From NCBI GenBank assembly GCA_003023195.1, contig PXRX01000038.1, forward strand, positions 62,001-126,000: a DNA stretch of 64,000 bases, given 5' to 3'. Both the position numbers and the translations under genes were made by a program. Of the stretch, positions 52,088 to 61,757 are shown piece after piece; position 1 is the stretch's first letter; every line of letters begins with the position of its first letter. The notes under the pieces were generated by a model. The model saw only the letters and a list, made by a program, of their open reading frames with translations, ran no database searches and was not told the DNA's origin. The DNA is from Halobacteriales archaeon QS_8_69_26 (GTDB lineage: Archaea; Halobacteriota; Halobacteria; Halobacteriales; SW-7-71-33).

Positions 52088-52834
52088 GTTTCGTCCCGTG
52101 ATCAGGTAGCCGGTGTGACCGACGCCCGCGGTCGACGGGCGGGATCCACGGTCGTCGAAGTCCATCTCGCGCTGGATCGTCTCCCTGGTCCCGACCGCCG
52201 AGAGACCGGCCTCCCGTGCGGATCGCTCCACGTCGCGGGCCTGCTCGACGAACGGGCAGTAGGCCGCGAGGTAGCCGCCGTCGACCAGCAGGTCCGGGGC
52301 CCGTCCCGCCACGGTCGGAGCGTCGGCGGTGTCGAGCGTGCAGACGTCGAACCCGCCGTCCGGTCCGTCGGCGCGGTCCGCGACGAGGTCGTCGAGCGCC
52401 CCGGTCAGGTCCCCCTCGCGGACCTCGACCCGGTCGGCGACGCCGGCGGTCCCCATGTTCTCGCGGGCGACCGCGGCGAACTCCGGGTCGCGCTCGTAGG
52501 TGGTCACGTCGGCGCCGATCCGACCGAGGTAGGCCGCGAGTACCCCGGTGCCGGTGCCGGCGTCGAGGACCCGGTCGCCGGACTCGAGCCCGCACAGTCC
52601 GACCACGAGGCCGACGTCCCGGGGCATCATCGGCGCGCCGGTCCGCTCGAGGTGGTTGAACAGGTCGGGACCGCGGAGTCGGCGGACCTCGAAGGGCTCG
52701 CCGAGGTGTGTCTCCAGGCGGTCGCCGTGTGCGACGTCCCCTGGGACCTCCAGGACCCCCAGGTCCGTCTCCAGGCGGTCGCCAGGGGCGCGGAGGTACT
52801 CGCGATCCCCGTGGACGAACAGGAACCGGGTCAC
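52082..52834 (-). CDS. trmI: tRNA (adenine-57/58-N1)-methyltransferase TrmI
   Basis: 250 residues. N-terminal strand-rich domain ([18 protein letters not shown]), then a class I methyltransferase: [15 protein letters not shown] (AdoMet motif), [31 protein letters not shown] upstream, and [10 protein letters not shown]. Methylates A57 and A58 in the T loop of archaeal tRNAs. ATG overlaps the NAC stop by 4 bp (52831-52834), so it is co-translated with NAC. Confidence 0.92.
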   Translation of the reverse strand: MTRFLFVHGDREYLRAPGDRLETDLGVLEVPGDVAHGDRLETHLGEPFEVRRLRGPDLFNHLERTGAPMMPRDVGLVVGLCGLESGDRVLDAGTGTGVLAAYLGRIGADVTTYERDPEFAAVARENMGTAGVADRVEVREGDLTGALDDLVADRADGPDGGFDVCTLDTADAPTVAGRAPDLLVDGGYLAAYCPFVEQARDVERSAREAGLSAVGTRETIQREMDFDDRGSRPSTAGVGHTGYLITGRNV

Positions 52835-53211
52835 TCCAGCCGGTCGACGGCGGCCGCCAGGTCGCCGTCCGTCTCCTCGAGGGCCTCGCGGGCCGCTTCG
52901 GGGGACGCACCGGTGCGCTGGGACACGATTTCGACGTCGGCCTCCGGGATCTCGTCGTCCGCGGACTCGGCCTCGTCGCCGTCGTCGCTAGCGCCGTCGG
53001 CACCACCCTCCACGAGTTCGGGTTCGCCGAGCACCTGGTAGGTCTCCTGGCCGCGGGCGTCCATCTTCGTGACCGAGGGGGCGTCGAACACCAGGTCGCC
53101 CTCGTCCGTGCGGATCACGACCTCCGAGGCCTCCAGTTCCTCGACGTCGATCCCCATCTGTTCCATCATCTGCTTCATTTTGCGGGGGTTCATCCCGCCG
53201 CCTCCGAACAT
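52831..53211 (-). CDS. nac: Nascent polypeptide-associated complex protein
   Basis: 126 residues from the ATG at 53211 ([20 protein letters not shown]). NAC domain: [20 protein letters not shown], and a UBA domain at the C-terminus ([18 protein letters not shown]). It binds nascent chains at the ribosome exit. An acidic linker lies between the domains. A TTG start 27 bp upstream is not favoured. Confidence 0.93.
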   Translation of the reverse strand: MFGGGGMNPRKMKQMMEQMGIDVEELEASEVVIRTDEGDLVFDAPSVTKMDARGQETYQVLGEPELVEGGADGASDDGDEAESADDEIPEADVEIVSQRTGASPEAAREALEETDGDLAAAVDRLE

Positions 53212-53288
53212 ATCCTGTATCTCAGTGCGTGAGGGCAAAAGACTGACGAACCGTCCGGAGCGGGCGTTAGCCCCCGCTACCGGGAAGA

Positions 53289-53366
53289 GAGATGATCGTC
53301 CGGGGTGGGAGTGAGAGATAGTCCTCCGGGGCGAGAGTGGGAGATGATCGTCTGGGGCCGGAGCGG
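53289..53366. repeat. Minisatellite, 3 x 26 bp
   Basis: Units at 53289, 53315 and 53341 begin GAGATGATCGTC or GAGATAGTCCTC and end GAGTGA, GAGTGG or GAGCGG. It ends one base from the stop codon (TAA at 53368-53370) of the PUA gene. Confidence 0.85.
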
Positions 53367-53367
53367 C

Positions 53368-53859
53368 TTACCCCGGGTTGCCGTGGCGGACCTTCACCGC
53401 CATTCCGCTGTCGAAGTCGGCCATCCAGTCGGCGGGGAGTTCGGCTCGCCCGACCCCCAGCAGTTCGTCCCGGTCGTCGACGACCAGGACGTCGTCGCCC
53501 GGCCTGACGGCGGGGTCGACGTCGCGGACGAACTTCGCGAAGGCGTTGCGCCCGTCCCGGACGAACTCGCGGCTCTCCTCCCCGACGGCGACGCGCGCCC
53601 GTGGCGGATCGAAGGCCGCCAGGAGGCGACGGCCCCCCTCGACCCCCAGGGAGAACCGGCCGTCGGTCCCGTAGGAGACGACGCGCACCGCCGGGTCGTC
53701 GGCACGCACGACCTGCCGCGGACGGCCCGAGTTGCTCCGGCGGATCCGGTGGTCCTCGTCGGGCGGGAACAGCGCCGTCCCCGCGCCAGCGCCGAACTGG
53801 TAGTCCGCGACCGTCCGCAACCCCGCCAGGTCGTCGACCCCGGCGTCCCTTCGAGCCAT
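53368..53859 (-). CDS. PUA-domain protein
   Basis: 163 residues from the ATG at 53859. The C-terminus has a PUA-like fold: FAKFVRDVDPAVRPGDDVLVVD followed by LLGVGRAELPADWMADF. N-terminal part contains QFGAGAGTALFPPDED, seen in archaeosine-linked PUA proteins. Probable RNA-binding protein acting on tRNA, upstream of nac-trmI and in the same direction. The paired palindrome is 66-85 bp upstream of its ATG. Confidence 0.82.
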   Translation of the reverse strand: MARRDAGVDDLAGLRTVADYQFGAGAGTALFPPDEDHRIRRSNSGRPRQVVRADDPAVRVVSYGTDGRFSLGVEGGRRLLAAFDPPRARVAVGEESREFVRDGRNAFAKFVRDVDPAVRPGDDVLVVDDRDELLGVGRAELPADWMADFDSGMAVKVRHGNPG

Positions 53860-53924
53860 GGCCGGCGTTTGCCCCCTACCGGCGAAAACCCTTCGGGTCG
53901 GCCCGACGTGGCCCGGGACCGATC

Positions 53925-53944
53925 TTACTGTAAATTTACTGTAA
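53925..53944. repeat. 20-bp paired-palindrome element, copy 5
   Basis: TTACTGTAA-AT-TTACTGTAA, two identical units. It lies 66 bp upstream of the PUA gene and 88 bp past the stop of the FAD oxidoreductase gene. Confidence 0.75.
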
Positions 53945-54032
53945 CAGTGGATCCAGGGTCGCCAGTGCCGAGCGTCCCGGCTCTCACCCGTCGGGCCGCC
54001 GGGTGCTGGTGCCCGGCCCCTTTCGGTCGGCG

Positions 54033-54593
54033 TCAGGCGTCGTCGGGCGTGTCGAAGTCGTGGAAGTGCTCGCCCTTCTCCTTCGAGAGGACGTTCAGGG
54101 CCGCGGCCGCGCCGTCGCCGGCGGAGATGACCGCCTGCCACTCCTCGGCCCGGACCATCGCGCCCGTGGCGTAGGCGTCCTCCACGCTCGTCTCCATGGT
54201 CACGTCGACGTCGACGGTGTCGTCGTCCGCGAAGTCACAGCCCAGGTCGTCGGCCAGGTCCCGGTCGGACCCCGTCGCCAGGACGAGGTAGTCGGAGTGG
54301 TAGGTGTCCTCGTCCGTCTCGACGTGGAACTCCCCGTCGTGGGTCCCGACGCCGACCACCTCCTCGCCCTGTCGTCGCTCGACCCCGAACTCGTCCACCT
54401 GGTCCCGGGCGTCCCGGAGGAACTCCGTCCCGTCGACGCTCTCGATGCCGAGGTAGTTGAACAGGTGGGCCATGTGCAACCAGGTGTCGTCCGTGTCGAA
54501 CACCGTCGTGTCCAGGCCGTTCTTCGCCGTGAACAGGGCCGCGCTCAGGCCGGCGGGACCGCCGCCGACCACGATCACGTCAGCGTCTGTCAT
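54033..54593 (-). CDS. FAD-dependent oxidoreductase, thioredoxin-reductase-like
   Basis: 186 residues. FAD motif VIVVGGGPAGLSAALFT, then HMAHLFNYLGIESVDG and a late ATGAMVRAEEWQAVISAGDG with the second FAD site. It is short: no NAD(P)-binding domain and no CxxC. It may act with a separate partner or be an electron carrier. The same type of reduced enzyme occurs at 41231-41971. Confidence 0.78.
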   Translation of the reverse strand: MTDADVIVVGGGPAGLSAALFTAKNGLDTTVFDTDDTWLHMAHLFNYLGIESVDGTEFLRDARDQVDEFGVERRQGEEVVGVGTHDGEFHVETDEDTYHSDYLVLATGSDRDLADDLGCDFADDDTVDVDVTMETSVEDAYATGAMVRAEEWQAVISAGDGAAAALNVLSKEKGEHFHDFDTPDDA

Positions 54594-54718
54594 ACATCAG
54601 GTCCCTGTCGCGGCCGCCCCGTAAATGGTGGGCCTCCCGGCAACGAGCGACGCGGGATCGGGAGGGACCGCGGAGCCGGGTGACAGCTGGCGGGATCGGT
54701 ACACTGCGTCGGGATCGC

Positions 54719-55216
54719 TCACTCCAGAAGCGTACGGGTCATGTGGTGGCGGTAGCGGAACATCGGCTCCATCCCGACGACGGCCATCGGGGACACCGAC
54801 TCCCCGAGCCACCCCCCGGGAAGCCGGTACTCGATGCGGTCCAGCACCACCGTCGCGGGGTCGTCCCCCTCGTCGTCGACGAAGAAGCTGTGGGTGTGTT
54901 CCCAGTAGTCGAACGGCCCGTCCTCCATCACGTCCCGGAAGTACGCCCGTTGCTCCTCCTCGACGCGCTCCGTGATCCGCGAAGTCCAGCGGACCCGCGG
55001 GACAACACCGAATGGACTGGCCGAGATGCGCACCCTCGATCCGGGTTCGAGAACCTCGGGGTCCGGTTCGCCGTCGGGTCCTCTCGCCGACGCCACCCGG
55101 AGGTTAACCCACAGCGGCGTCAGCAGTTCCAGCCCCTCGATCCCGGAGTAGAACTCCCACACCTCCGGGAACGGGGCCTTGACCCGCGTCGCTCGCCTGA
55201 ACGTCGACGTCGCCAT
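54719..55216 (-). CDS. SRPBCC-fold protein (START/cyclase-like)
   Basis: 165 residues. Pattern FRRATRVKAPFPEVWEFYS at the start and TSRITERVEEEQRAYFRDV in the middle is typical of SRPBCC ligand-binding proteins, with a C-terminal amphipathic helix (MFRYRHHMTRTL). Often annotated as polyketide cyclase/dehydrase family. It probably binds a hydrophobic ligand; the ligand is unknown. Confidence 0.8.
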   Translation of the reverse strand: MATSTFRRATRVKAPFPEVWEFYSGIEGLELLTPLWVNLRVASARGPDGEPDPEVLEPGSRVRISASPFGVVPRVRWTSRITERVEEEQRAYFRDVMEDGPFDYWEHTHSFFVDDEGDDPATVVLDRIEYRLPGGWLGESVSPMAVVGMEPMFRYRHHMTRTLLE

Positions 55217-55489
55217 ACCGGAGGATGGAGGTCCTGGGGGAAAATCCCCGGGGTTCCGGGCGATCGGACGCGGGGGCCCCGGCGGGAGTGAAACCGCTAC
55301 CGGGGACGGTCACAGGTCAGCACTCGTCCGGGGCGGCACGGGGGTCGTTGACGAACTCCCACGCCGGACAGTCCGGTGCCGAAAACCGACAATAGCCTCC
55401 CGGCTCCGGATCCCGGCCCACTTTCAATTACTTGTATGTGGGGCGTTATCACGATACGGATCGCCGGAAGGCACGGGGCGATACATAAA

Positions 55490-55500
55490 CACTTATATAG
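55490..55500 (+). promoter_or_regulatory. TATA box of the thermosome gene
   Basis: CACTTATATAG lies about 39 bp before the ATG at 55535, giving a leader of about 12 nt. The upstream region contains further AT-rich patches (ATTACTTGTATG, GATACATAAAC), which fits a regulated heat-shock promoter. Confidence 0.65.
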
Positions 55501-55534
55501 AACCGCTAACGAACTCGATCAACGAGGATCAACA

Positions 55535-57115
55535 ATGGCAGAGAACCAGCAGCGACGGATGGGCGGACAGCCCATGTTCATCCTGAGCGAGGACAGTCAG
55601 CGGACGCGAGGGAAGGACGCACAGCAGTCGAACATCACGGCCGGCAAGGCCGTGGCCGAGTCGGTACGCACCACGCTCGGCCCGCGGGGCATGGACAAGA
55701 TGCTCGTCGCGGACGGTGAGGTCGTCATCACGAACGACGGTGCCACCATCCTCGACGAGATGGAGATCGAACACCCCGCCGCGGACATGATCGTCGAGGT
55801 CGCCGAGACACAGGAGGACGAGGTCGGCGACGGCACGACGACCGCGTCCGTCCTGGCCGGTCGGCTACTCGCCCAGGCCGAGGACCTCCTGGACCAGGAC
55901 GTCCACCCGACGACGATCGTCGAGGGGTACCACGAGGCCGCCCGGATCGCCCGCGAGGCCGTCGACGACGTGGCACTGGACGTCGACGTCGACGACGACC
56001 TGCTCCGGCAGGTCGCCGAGTCCTCGATGACCGGCAAGGGGACCGGCGGGATCACCGCCGCCGACCTGGCCGAGACGGTCGTCGGGGCAATCCGGCGCGT
56101 CGAGACCGACGGCGACGTCGACCGCGACGCCGTCCACGTCACGACCCAGGTCGGCGCCTCCTCCTCGGCGACTGAGCTCGTCGAGGGCTTCGTCTTCGAC
56201 GAGTACCCGGCCAACACCCAGATGCCCCGGAGCGTCGAGGACGCCACCATCGCCGTCATCGACCTCGAACTGGGCGTCCGCACCGGCGAGATCGACGCCG
56301 AGTACCAGCTCGAGACCGTCGACCAGCTCAACGCCGCCATGGACTCCGAGGAGCAGGAACTCCGGGAACTGGTCGACTCGCTGGTCGCCGCCGGCGTCGA
56401 CGTCGTCTTCTCCACGGAGGACATCGACAACCGCGTCGCCTCGATGCTCGCCGGCGAGGGCATCATCGGCTACGAGGACATCGACGACGACGACGCGAAG
56501 GCCATCGCCTCGGCCACCGGCGCGTCCCGCGTCGGCACCCTGGAGGACTTCGGCGAGGACGACCTCGGCGCGGCCGAGGGCGTCCGGACCGACACCTACG
56601 GTGACGACGACGTGACCTTCGTCGAGGGCGGCGCGGCCGCCGAGTCCGTCACCGTGTTCGTCCGCGGCGGCACCGCACACGTCGTCGACGAACTGGAGCG
56701 CGCCCTCGCGGACGCCCTGGACGTCACCACGACCGCCATCGAGACCGGGCAGGTCGTCGGCGGTGCCGGCGCCGCGGAGATCGCCATCGCGGACCACGTT
56801 CGCTCGGAGGCCGACGGCATCGAGGGCCGCAAGCAGCTCGCGGTCAAGGCCTTCGCCGACGCCGTCGACGTGATCCCCCGGACGCTCGCCGAGAACGCCG
56901 GCTGGGACCCCATCGACGCGCTGGTCGACCTGCGGGCCGCCCACGAGGAGTCGGGCCGCGCGGGCCTCGTCGCCCACGACGGCGAGAGCGAGGTCGCCGA
57001 CCCCATCGAGTACGGCGTCGTCGACCCCGCCGCCGTCAAGAAGGAGGCCGTCGGCTCGGCCACCGAGGCCGCGACGATGATCGTCCGCATCGACGACGTG
57101 ATCGCCGCCAGCTAA
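55535..57115 (+). CDS. Thermosome subunit (group II chaperonin)
   Basis: 526 residues. Chaperonin signatures: [49 protein letters not shown] (ATPase Asp), and [17 protein letters not shown]. It assembles into double rings that fold proteins. The short C-terminus lacks the Gly-rich tail of other subunits. A T-rich terminator follows 21 bp after the stop. Confidence 0.95.
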   Translation: MAENQQRRMGGQPMFILSEDSQRTRGKDAQQSNITAGKAVAESVRTTLGPRGMDKMLVADGEVVITNDGATILDEMEIEHPAADMIVEVAETQEDEVGDGTTTASVLAGRLLAQAEDLLDQDVHPTTIVEGYHEAARIAREAVDDVALDVDVDDDLLRQVAESSMTGKGTGGITAADLAETVVGAIRRVETDGDVDRDAVHVTTQVGASSSATELVEGFVFDEYPANTQMPRSVEDATIAVIDLELGVRTGEIDAEYQLETVDQLNAAMDSEEQELRELVDSLVAAGVDVVFSTEDIDNRVASMLAGEGIIGYEDIDDDDAKAIASATGASRVGTLEDFGEDDLGAAEGVRTDTYGDDDVTFVEGGAAAESVTVFVRGGTAHVVDELERALADALDVTTTAIETGQVVGGAGAAEIAIADHVRSEADGIEGRKQLAVKAFADAVDVIPRTLAENAGWDPIDALVDLRAAHEESGRAGLVAHDGESEVADPIEYGVVDPAAVKKEAVGSATEAATMIVRIDDVIAAS

Positions 57116-57136
57116 GCGGCCGGTAACAACTCACGA

Positions 57137-57147
57137 CTTTTATTTTG
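57137..57147 (+). terminator. T-rich terminator after the thermosome gene
   Basis: CTTTTATTTTG starts 21 bp after the stop. Archaeal polymerase terminates at such U-rich tracts; it is the only clear one in the window. Confidence 0.6.
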
Positions 57148-57251
57148 CGAAGGAGTAGTCGCGGGACCCCCCGTGTCGCTACCGGTGCGATCGTGAACCG
57201 ATCCCAGTAACGGGAACAGCGGGATCGGTCCCACGGGGTGAGCGCGCGAAG

Positions 57252-57950
57252 TCAGGCACGTGAGGGCAAGGTCCGGCGACGCGCCCCCGCCGCACCGCCG
57301 AGGGCCCCGCCGACCGCGCCGGCGGAGCAGGCGGCCGCCGGGACGAGGACGCCGACCGTGAAGACGAACCCTGTCCCGTCGAGCGGGGTCCCGAACTCGT
57401 AGGCCACTCGCCACAGGTGTATCAGCGTCGCTCCGCCGGCGACGAGGGTCCCGTGGCGCGCGCCGTCGAGTGCGGATGGACGGGTCATCCCGGCGAGGGA
57501 CGCCACGGCGGCGACGGCGAGTGCCAGGCCGAGGTTCACGGTCACTCCGGGAAGCGGCCCCGACAGGACGACCAGGACCTCGAACCCGGCGAGGCCCGTC
57601 CCCCCGAGTGCGACCACCGACCAGTCGGTCCCGTCGTGGTCTAGCGTCCACCCGAGGGAGAGTCCCGCGGCGAGGACGACGCCGACACCGAAACAGACCG
57701 CGCCGGCCTCGGCCAGCAACGCGTCGTTTGGCCACAGTCCCCCGGGACGTTCGGCGTCGAACCAGAGGCCAGCACCGATCAGCCACGACAGGACCGCCAC
57801 TCTCGCCGTCCACTGCCTCCAGTCCCGGCCGTCACCGGACACCCACGCCAGTCGGGCGACGACGATGAGAAAGACCGTCCCACCGATGACGAACGTCAGG
57901 AACAGATCGGCGGCCAGCGACGTGGAGGCCGCCTCGACGTCGAGCAGCAT
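57252..57950 (-). CDS. Multi-pass membrane protein of unknown function
   Basis: 232 residues from the ATG at 57950, with about seven hydrophobic segments (AADLFLTFVIGGTVFLIVVAR is the first). It has few charged loops, one containing WRQWTAR. No family recognised. It follows the SAM hydrolase-type gene in the same direction (70 bp). Confidence 0.7.
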   Translation of the reverse strand: MLLDVEAASTSLAADLFLTFVIGGTVFLIVVARLAWVSGDGRDWRQWTARVAVLSWLIGAGLWFDAERPGGLWPNDALLAEAGAVCFGVGVVLAAGLSLGWTLDHDGTDWSVVALGGTGLAGFEVLVVLSGPLPGVTVNLGLALAVAAVASLAGMTRPSALDGARHGTLVAGGATLIHLWRVAYEFGTPLDGTGFVFTVGVLVPAAACSAGAVGGALGGAAGARRRTLPSRA

Positions 57951-58020
57951 CGTCGTCCTTTCGTAGCTCCAGCGGATTGAAAAAAGTTGCCCGGCCCGGT
58001 CGAAAACCGTCGTCCGGACG

Positions 58021-58830
58021 CTACCAGCGCAACTCGACGGCGTCGCCCGACTCCAGGCCGAACGCCTCGTCCCCTCGCCCGCGGTTGACGTCGAGTTCGA
58101 CGTTGCCGTGGGACCCGACCGTCGCCAGGCGCTCGCCCGGTTCGACGCGGGCGAAGGTCTCGACGACGGGGATCCGGTCCCCGTCCGTCGATCCCCCGGC
58201 GACCCGGACCGCGTCGACGCCGTCGAGGGCCTCGCCGGGGACGTTCGTGATGACGTTGCCGAAGCCGTCGACGACGAGGACCTCGCCCCGGGCACCGTCC
58301 TCGCGGAGTTCGGGGTCGGGAAGCCGCAGGTCGGCGTAGTCCTCGACCGGGGTGAGCCGTTCCATCTCGTCCATCCCCCCGAGGCCGACCTCGTGGATCC
58401 GCCCCGCTGCGGGGGCGAACACGTCCCGGCCGTGGAAGGTGGAGGAGGCGGCGTCGGCGTCGCCGATCCGGAAGGCGTCGACCCGGTCGGCGGGGTCGCC
58501 CCCCGCTTCGCCGGACTCGTAGGCGTGTTGCCGGGCGATGGCCCGCGCGACGGGCGCGAGGACGCCGTTGTCCGGCCCCACGAGTGCGTGCCGGCCCGCC
58601 CGGAGTGCGAGGGCGTTCCGGTCGGTCCCCACGCCCGGATCGATCACGGCGAGGTGAACGGCCGGCGGGAACCACGGCAGCACCTCGGTCAGCCAGAAGG
58701 CGGCCGCGCGCACGTCCTGGCGGGGCAGGTCGTGGGCGACGTCGACCAGTTGGGCGTCGGTCTCCCGCAGGGCGACGGCCTTCATCGCCGCGGGGTACGG
58801 GCTCCCGAAGTCCGAGGCGAGGGTGATCAT
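58021..58830 (-). CDS. S-adenosyl-L-methionine hydrolase (SAM hydroxide adenosyltransferase, DUF62 family)
   Basis: 269 residues. Family motifs: MITLASDFGSPYPAAMKAV, VIDPGVGTDRNALAL, STFHGRDVFAPAAG and VVDGFGNVITNVPG. These enzymes use water or halide to cleave SAM to adenosine or halo-adenosine and methionine; haloarchaeal members act as hydrolases. It starts 35 bp from a 3 x 32-bp minisatellite. Confidence 0.88.
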   Translation of the reverse strand: MITLASDFGSPYPAAMKAVALRETDAQLVDVAHDLPRQDVRAAAFWLTEVLPWFPPAVHLAVIDPGVGTDRNALALRAGRHALVGPDNGVLAPVARAIARQHAYESGEAGGDPADRVDAFRIGDADAASSTFHGRDVFAPAAGRIHEVGLGGMDEMERLTPVEDYADLRLPDPELREDGARGEVLVVDGFGNVITNVPGEALDGVDAVRVAGGSTDGDRIPVVETFARVEPGERLATVGSHGNVELDVNRGRGDEAFGLESGDAVELRW

Positions 58831-58865
58831 TGCTGGGCGAACCTAGTGTCCCCGGCCCCTTCCGT

Positions 58866-58961
58866 CCGTCGGTGTCGGCATCGGAGCGGTCGTCGATCCG
58901 TCGGTGTCGACATCGGAGCGGTCGTCGATCCGTCGGTGTCGGCATTGGAGCGGTCGTCGAT
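58866..58961. repeat. Minisatellite, 3 x 32 bp
   Basis: Units at 58866, 58898 and 58930 read CCGTCGGTGTCGGCATCGG with ends GAGCGGTCGTCGAT; a fourth partial unit follows to about 58985. It lies between the SAM hydrolase start (58830) and the stop at 59039 of the upstream leftward gene. Confidence 0.88.
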
Positions 58962-59038
58962 CCGTCAGCGCCGGTGTCGCCGTCGCTCCTCCAGGATCGG
59001 TCGAGTCACGTCGACGCCCGGACCAGTGTCGACCGTGT

Positions 59039-59455
59039 TTACACCAGCCCCAGTGACCGGGCGTAGCCGGCGGCGGCCGCGGGCATCGACGCCGCGAGGC
59101 CGACCAGCACCCACCGGTGGTCGTCCAGCCAGACCCCCTCCCCGATGGACTGGACGACCACCGGGTCGACAGCCAGCGCCCACTGGAGGGTAAGCGCGAG
59201 GACCACGACGCCCAGGACGAGCGTCGTGCCGGCGATCGTTCCGGGGCCGGTTCGCTCCCCCACGCCGGCGAGGAACGCCACCAGCAGGAACACAGTGAGG
59301 ACCGCGATCCCCAGCGGTCCGACCAGGCCGTACCCGTAGTAGGTCGACAGTCCCGACGCCTCGGGGGCGGACAGCACGAAGTAGGGGGCGAGGACCCCGA
59401 GGACGAGCGACGCCGCACCGACCGCACCGGCCAGGGGCGGGATCCGGTCGTCCAT
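59039..59455 (-). CDS. Small membrane protein (four helices)
   Basis: 138 residues from the ATG at 59455. Four hydrophobic segments (LAGAVGAASLVLGVLAPYFV; GIAVLTVFLLVAFLAGV; LVLGVVVLALTLQWALA; ending with a short segment around WVLVGLAASMPAAA). I associate the pattern with a haloarchaeal family of unknown function. It precedes the minisatellite and the SAM hydrolase gene. Confidence 0.7.
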   Translation of the reverse strand: MDDRIPPLAGAVGAASLVLGVLAPYFVLSAPEASGLSTYYGYGLVGPLGIAVLTVFLLVAFLAGVGERTGPGTIAGTTLVLGVVVLALTLQWALAVDPVVVQSIGEGVWLDDHRWVLVGLAASMPAAAAGYARSLGLV

Positions 59456-59479
59456 GTCTCGCCCTCGGGACGGGGTCCG

Positions 59480-59560
59480 AATAAGGTCGGCGTTCCGCGT
59501 CCAGGAACGGGCTCCGAACGAGGTCGGCGTTTCGTCCCGAGAGACGGTGTTCGGGACGGG
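59480..59560. repeat. Two-copy direct repeat upstream of guaB
   Basis: ACGGGGTCCGAATAAGGTCGG and ACGGGCTCCGAACGAGGTCGG start about 37 bp apart (near 59469 and 59506). Only two units, but of the same kind as the minisatellites. It lies between a leftward gene start and the guaB promoter. Confidence 0.4.
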
Positions 59561-59729
59561 ATCGCGGTTCCCGGTCGGGTCCTCCGCTGGACGGATCCGG
59601 ACCGACGGAATCGGTGCCGCCTCTCGGTCCTCGCCGACCAAATCGTTGCCGTCCCCGGGTTCGGACCGACCGGGTCGACGCCCGCTGGCCTCTCGGAACG
59701 TTTTTGTCCACCGGGCCGGGACCGTTTAC

Positions 59730-61229
59730 ATGGCGAACGACGTTCCCGAGCGAGAGCCCTACACCGAGAAGCTACGGGTACCCGAGGCGCTCACCTTCGA
59801 CGACGTGCTCCTGCGCCCCAGCGAGAGCACCGTCGAACCCGACGAGGCGGACGTCTCCTCGCGGGTGACGACTGGCGTGGAACTGCCCGTCCCGGTCCTC
59901 TCGGCGGCGATGGACACCGTCACCGAGAGCGAACTCGCGGCCGCGATGGCCCGCAACGGGGGCATGGGGGTCCTCCACCGGAACATGGACGTTCCCGAGA
60001 TGGTCGAACAGGTGGAACGAGTCAAGCGGGCCGACGAACTGATCATCAGGGACGTCGTCACCGCGTCGCCGGACCAGACCGTCGAGGACGTCGACGAGAT
60101 GATGGCCGAGGAGGGCGTCAACGGGGCGCCGGTCGTCGACGACGATGGGCGAGTGCTGGGCATTATCTCGGGCACGGACATCCGCCCGTACCTGGAGGTC
60201 GGGGACCGCGACGAGGTGCGCGAGGCGATGACCGAGGAGGTCATCACGGCCGACGAGGGCGTCACCCCCCGCGAGGCCCTGGAACTGATGTACGAGCACA
60301 AGATAGAGCGGGTCCCCATCGTCGACGCGGACGGGGTGCTAACGGGCCTGGTGACCATGGGGGGTATCCTCCAGCGCCGCGAACACGAGAACGCCGCACG
60401 GGACGCCGACGGGCGTCTCCGGGTCGGGGTCGCCGTCGGGCCGTTCGAGACCGACCGGGCCGCGGCCGCCGACGAGGCCGGGGCGGACGTCCTGTTCATC
60501 GACTGCGCCCACGCCCACAACCGCAACGTGGTCGAGTCGGCGCGCGACATCCGGGCGAGCGTCGACGCCGACGTCGTCGTCGGCAACGTCGGGACCCGCG
60601 AGGCCGCCGAGGAACTGGTGGGCTTCGCCGACGGCATCAAGGTGGGGATCGGTCCCGGGTCCATCTGTACCACGCGGGTCGTGACCGGGGCGGGCATGCC
60701 CCAGGTCAGCGCGGTGGCCGAGGTGGCGGACGTCGCGAGCCGTCACGACGTGCCCGTCATCGCGGACGGGGGGATCCGGTACTCGGGGGACGCCGCGAAG
60801 GCCATCGCCGCGGGCGCCGACGCGGTGATGCTCGGGTCGTACTTCGCGGGGACCGACGAGGCCCCGGGCCGGGTCGTCACGATGAACGGCAAGAAGTACA
60901 AGCAGTACCGCGGGATGGGGTCGGTCGGGGCGATGATGCAGGGCGACGACGAGAACCGCTACCTCAAGGAGACGCCCGAGGACGAGGAGGAGTACGTCCC
61001 GGAGGGCGTCGAGGCCGCGACCCCGTACAAGGGGAGCCTCGCGTCGGAACTCACGCAACTGGTCGGCGGCGTCCAGTCGGGCATGGGCTACGTGGGCGCC
61101 GAGAGCATCGAGGAGTTCAAGCGCGAGGCGGAGTTCGTCCGGGTCTCCTCGGCGGGCCAGCGAGAGGGCCACCCCCACGACGTCGTCATCACCGACGAGG
61201 CGCCGAACTACCGGCCGAACGACGACTGA
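59730..61229 (+). CDS. guaB: Inosine-5'-monophosphate dehydrogenase
   Basis: 499 residues. Catalytic loop [15 protein letters not shown] (Cys nucleophile), [18 protein letters not shown] at the start, [19 protein letters not shown] and [11 protein letters not shown]. Two CBS domains lie at about residues 105-225. It makes XMP from IMP, the branch step to guanine nucleotides. A weak GTTTTTGTCC element is at -27. Confidence 0.95.
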   Translation: MANDVPEREPYTEKLRVPEALTFDDVLLRPSESTVEPDEADVSSRVTTGVELPVPVLSAAMDTVTESELAAAMARNGGMGVLHRNMDVPEMVEQVERVKRADELIIRDVVTASPDQTVEDVDEMMAEEGVNGAPVVDDDGRVLGIISGTDIRPYLEVGDRDEVREAMTEEVITADEGVTPREALELMYEHKIERVPIVDADGVLTGLVTMGGILQRREHENAARDADGRLRVGVAVGPFETDRAAAADEAGADVLFIDCAHAHNRNVVESARDIRASVDADVVVGNVGTREAAEELVGFADGIKVGIGPGSICTTRVVTGAGMPQVSAVAEVADVASRHDVPVIADGGIRYSGDAAKAIAAGADAVMLGSYFAGTDEAPGRVVTMNGKKYKQYRGMGSVGAMMQGDDENRYLKETPEDEEEYVPEGVEAATPYKGSLASELTQLVGGVQSGMGYVGAESIEEFKREAEFVRVSSAGQREGHPHDVVITDEAPNYRPNDD

Positions 61230-61268
61230 ACCGAACGCTCCGGTCCGACGAGCGAGGGGGATCCGTCC

Positions 61269-61757
61269 TCAGCGAAGGTGGTCGAGGGCGACCGAAACGT
61301 CCGACTCGACGTACGCGTCGGAGTCGCCTGGGTCGGCGATCCGGACCCGGCCGTCCCCGCGTCGATCGCCCTCCGTCTTGGTGTCGTTGGGGTCGTCGTC
61401 GGCGGGTTCCGAGAGGGGTCTGTCTCGTGGGGCGAGACCGTTCAGGGGGTCGGGGTCGGCCGCGAGGCGACCCGGTCGGTTCCCCCGATCGGTCTCGCCG
61501 TCGCCGTGGTCGTCGGGGTCGCCGAACCGGGCGGGGTCCTCCAGGGCCGTCGAGGACCGTCGCATCGCCGACTGGCGGGTCAGCGACCCCGGCGTGGCCG
61601 GGGGTCGGCGGGTCAGTTCGCCGGAGTTCTCGTCGGGGACGTCTCGGCCGCCGGACCACCGGCGCCGTCCCAGTTTGCCGGGGAGGTGTCGACGGATGCG
61701 GGCGACCGCCTTCCTGGCTGCCGAGCGGAGACTCCGGAGGGCGGTGACGACGCTCAT
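61269..61757 (-). CDS. Acidic haloarchaeal protein of unknown function
   Basis: 162 residues from the ATG at 61757. Basic N-terminus (MSVVTALRSLRSAARKAVAR) may contact membrane or nucleic acid; the rest is acidic and low-complexity, ending SDSDAYVESDVSVALDHLR. ATG overlaps the stop of the small gene at 61754-61945 (ATGA), so it is coupled to it. Confidence 0.55.
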   Translation of the reverse strand: MSVVTALRSLRSAARKAVARIRRHLPGKLGRRRWSGGRDVPDENSGELTRRPPATPGSLTRQSAMRRSSTALEDPARFGDPDDHGDGETDRGNRPGRLAADPDPLNGLAPRDRPLSEPADDDPNDTKTEGDRRGDGRVRIADPGDSDAYVESDVSVALDHLR

